From the NCBI GenBank assembly GCA_005877675.1, contig VBNZ01000010.1, forward strand, positions 522 to 6,931: 6,410 nucleotides of DNA. Reading direction: 5' to 3'. Origin of the DNA: Gammaproteobacteria bacterium (GTDB lineage Bacteria > Pseudomonadota > Gammaproteobacteria > Xanthomonadales > Rhodanobacteraceae). This document shows, one piece after another, positions 4,158-6,410 of this stretch (position 1 is the first letter of the stretch; every line of letters starts with the position of its first letter). The notes under the pieces were generated by a model that did not search any database, was not told the DNA's origin, and was given only the letters and a program-made list of their open reading frames with translations. The position numbers were made by a program, and so were the translations under genes.

Positions 4158-6410
4158 ATGACATCGTCGTCGCTACGTCGCAACACGCTCGCCAGCGCAC
4201 TCGCGCTCGCCCTCGCCGCGCCTTTCGCGGCACTCGCGCAAACCACGCCCGATCAGGCGCCGAAAGACCAGGCGACCAAGGCGAAGACGGCCGAGCTCGA
4301 AAAGATCGTGGTCACCGGTTCGCGTATCGCGCGTACGGAGATCGAAGGCCCGGCGCCGGTCACGATCATCACCGGTGCAGAAATGAAGGCACAGGGTTTC
4401 AACACCGTGTTCGAACTGGTTGGGTCGCTGACCCAGTCGTTCCCGACCGAAACACCGCCGAGCTGGGGCAGCACCACGGTCAATGCGCGCCAGGCAAACC
4501 TACGCGGCCTGGGCTCGAACCGTACGCTGTTGCTGATCGACGGCCGACGCGTCGATGACTATCCGCAACCGGCCGGCGCGAGCCGCAATTTTCAAAACTT
4601 GAACAATATTCCGACCGGCATGATCGACCGCGTGGAGATCCTGGCGACGGGCGCGTCGGCGATCTACGGCTCGGACGCGATCGCAGGCGTCATCAACGTC
4701 ATCCTCAAGCATAGCTACAACGGCTATGACGTTGACGTGCAGGCCGGCCGCTCCGAACGCGGCGGCCGCAATTACGGCGATTTCAATTTTGTCGGCGGCA
4801 ACAGCGGTGACAACTGGCACATCGTCTACAACGTCGAGCGCGCGCACCGCAGCGCACTTTGGGGCCGCGACCGTCCCTGGACGGCCTCGGAAGCGGACGC
4901 AGGTTATGGCGCTTACGACCGCAATGCGCGCGCGTTCGGCTGGAATCTTTATCCGGGCCTGGCGCTGTGGAACGGCGACGGCGCGCGTATCAATCCGCCG
5001 AGCGGCGCCTGCGATGCGAAAGGCTTTGGCGGTTTCTACACACAGCGCCACGACCTCAGCTACGGCGACGGCAACCATGTCAACGACAACGGCTACTACT
5101 GCGCGCAGAAAGCCTTGTTTCGCGACTGGGTGTTGACGCCGGGCCGCGACGACAAGGATGGCTACATCTACGGCAGCTACGACTTCGGCAACGGCATGCA
5201 GGCCTACGGTGCGATCGGTCTGTGGAGAACCACCGGCATCTCGAACACCGAGCTGCCGTTTCTCTACGCGATGGGCGGCCTGCCGAACGGCTTCTACGAC
5301 AAGACCACCGGCCAGGTCATCGGCAACTATTTCCGCCAATTCGTACAGTCTGAACTCGGCAATTCGGGTAACACCTACGATCGCGAGCAAAACTGGGACA
5401 TTCACGCCGGCCTGAAGGGTATGCTGCTCGATCGCTTCAACTGGGACGCAAGCGTCGGCCGTTCGGTGTACTGGGTGCACGAGTCCTTCGCCGGCCTCAA
5501 TGAACAGGGCATGTTCGACTTCTTCTTCGGCCCGCAGCAGGGCACCAAGACCGTCAATGGCGAGGAACTTCCGGTCTATCAACTTGACGCCAACCGGTTC
5601 TGGAATCCGATCTCTCCTGCGCAATACGCCGGCTTCGGTGTGTACGGCACCAACCGCGCAATTTCGTGGATGAACCAAGGGCAGGTCTCGGTCAGCGGCG
5701 ATCTGTTCGAAGGCTGGGCCGGCCCGATCGGCTTTGCCAGTGTGCTCGAAGCGAATCACCAGGGTTACCAGCTGACCCCGGATGCGCGCGGCAATGACAC
5801 GCATTACGGCGATCCATTCCAGGATTACACCACCGGCGGCGGCACGCGCAATCGCTATTCCGGCGCAATCGAGTTCAAGGTGCCGATCGTCTCGACCTTC
5901 ACGGCAAATATCGCCGGCCGCCTGGACAAGTACGACGATGCGAGCATTGCCAATATCGCGCGCACCTGGAGCACCAAGCTTGAGTGGCGACCGCTTGAAG
6001 GCCTGCTGTTGCGCGGCACCTACGGCACAAACTTTCACGCACCGGACATGCAATACATTTACAAGAATCCGTCGCAGCAGCAAGTAGGCATCTATTCCGA
6101 TCCGTACTACTGCGTTACGCACAACGACACCGTCTGCGAGGCGTCTCAGCACAACACCTATTTCACCGCCTACACCTCGGGCGGCCCGCACCTGCTGCCA
6201 GAGGAAGGCCACGGCTGGACCTACGGCTTCGCCTGGGACGTGCCCTGGGTCGACGGCTTGCTGCTGTCCGCCGACTACTGGCACATGGGCATCGACAACA
6301 CCATCGACAATGTCGACTACACCACCGTGTTGACCGACGAAGCTGGCTGCCGCACCGGCAAGAACGTCGACGGTTCGCCCTACACCGCGCATACGCCGGG
6401 ATCGGAGTAT
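4158..6410 (+). CDS. TonB-dependent outer-membrane receptor (3' end outside window)
   Basis: The frame is open for 751 codons from ATG 4158 to the window edge. A Sec signal peptide has basic residues R7/R8, a hydrophobic core at 11-26 and probable cleavage after ALA at 25-27. A TonB-box-like stretch, LEKIVVTG, is at 47-54. The plug domain runs about 60-184, with PVTIITGAEM (67-76), LRGLGSNRTLLLIDGRRV (115-132) and ATGASAIYGSDAIAGVINV (163-181). Barrel strands follow. By alignment with the first receptor about 200 residues are missing at the C-terminus. Cysteines C285/C315 and C652/C660 look like loop disulfides, and C731 is still unpaired at the edge. A weak GGGG ribosome site (4146-4149) precedes the start. 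ATG 4104 is in frame but would bury the signal peptide. The divergent LacI-type repressor and the operator in its promoter point to sugar-controlled uptake of a carbohydrate. The substrate is not identifiable. Confidence 0.95.
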   Translation, partial: MTSSSLRRNTLASALALALAAPFAALAQTTPDQAPKDQATKAKTAELEKIVVTGSRIARTEIEGPAPVTIITGAEMKAQGFNTVFELVGSLTQSFPTETPPSWGSTTVNARQANLRGLGSNRTLLLIDGRRVDDYPQPAGASRNFQNLNNIPTGMIDRVEILATGASAIYGSDAIAGVINVILKHSYNGYDVDVQAGRSERGGRNYGDFNFVGGNSGDNWHIVYNVERAHRSALWGRDRPWTASEADAGYGAYDRNARAFGWNLYPGLALWNGDGARINPPSGACDAKGFGGFYTQRHDLSYGDGNHVNDNGYYCAQKALFRDWVLTPGRDDKDGYIYGSYDFGNGMQAYGAIGLWRTTGISNTELPFLYAMGGLPNGFYDKTTGQVIGNYFRQFVQSELGNSGNTYDREQNWDIHAGLKGMLLDRFNWDASVGRSVYWVHESFAGLNEQGMFDFFFGPQQGTKTVNGEELPVYQLDANRFWNPISPAQYAGFGVYGTNRAISWMNQGQVSVSGDLFEGWAGPIGFASVLEANHQGYQLTPDARGNDTHYGDPFQDYTTGGGTRNRYSGAIEFKVPIVSTFTANIAGRLDKYDDASIANIARTWSTKLEWRPLEGLLLRGTYGTNFHAPDMQYIYKNPSQQQVGIYSDPYYCVTHNDTVCEASQHNTYFTAYTSGGPHLLPEEGHGWTYGFAWDVPWVDGLLLSADYWHMGIDNTIDNVDYTTVLTDEAGCRTGKNVDGSPYTAHTPGSEY
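5835..5854 (+). repeat. 20-bp direct repeat, copy in second receptor gene
   Basis: Identical to 115-134, in the same reading phase and at the same place in the barrel (offset 5720). A second similar stretch begins at 265 and 5988 (offset 5723) and encodes the L-E-Y/W-R-P-L to APDM region. The 3-base shift is a one-codon indel between the paralogues. Confidence 0.85.

Noticed and set aside
4500..6392. A 630-residue open frame on the minus strand
   Set aside because: It lies wholly antisense to the second receptor, whose signal peptide, plug and barrel motifs are unmistakable. The minus-strand product is a low-complexity V/A/R-rich translation with no recognisable domain, typical of GC-rich shadow frames.

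Overview
The window reads as a GC-rich gammaproteobacterial chromosome segment, most likely from the Xanthomonadales (Lysobacteraceae/Rhodanobacteraceae type). This is an inference. It rests on the large TonB-dependent receptors, on a LacI-family repressor placed next to one of them, and on what looks like a leaderless ATG start only a few bases after a TAGAAT -10 box, a start type common in that order. I see no rRNA, tRNA, CRISPR array or insertion sequence.

Layout from left to right. (1) The 3' part of a TonB-dependent outer-membrane receptor gene (1-1302, +) is closed by a strong intrinsic terminator (1327-1352). (2) A complete 491-residue protein (1383-2858, +) has a helical-repeat N-terminal half and a PAPS-dependent sulfotransferase C-terminal half. 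It has its own promoter directly after the terminator. (3) A complete LacI-family repressor gene (2874-3932, -) converges on the sulfotransferase gene, with only 15 bases between the two stop codons. Its closest resemblance that I can recall is MalI. (4) A 225-base divergent intergenic region (3933-4157) carries two copies of a palindrome-like operator centred on CG, a promoter with one operator lying inside it, and a leader hairpin. (5) The first 751 codons of a second, full-featured TonB-dependent receptor (4158-6410, +) run off the right edge. It has a signal peptide, a plug domain and most of the barrel.

The two receptors are paralogues. Position 1 of the first fragment aligns with about codon 524 of the second, so each full protein should be roughly 950-960 residues. 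The second receptor appears to be controlled by the divergent LacI-type repressor, probably in response to a sugar, as in carbohydrate-uptake loci of xanthomonads and Caulobacter. The sulfotransferase keeps residues that align with the catalytic Arg, Glu and Lys of animal tyrosylprotein sulfotransferases. Its position between two related receptors is the most intriguing point of the window. Whether it acts on a receptor, a peptide or a small molecule cannot be told from sequence alone.
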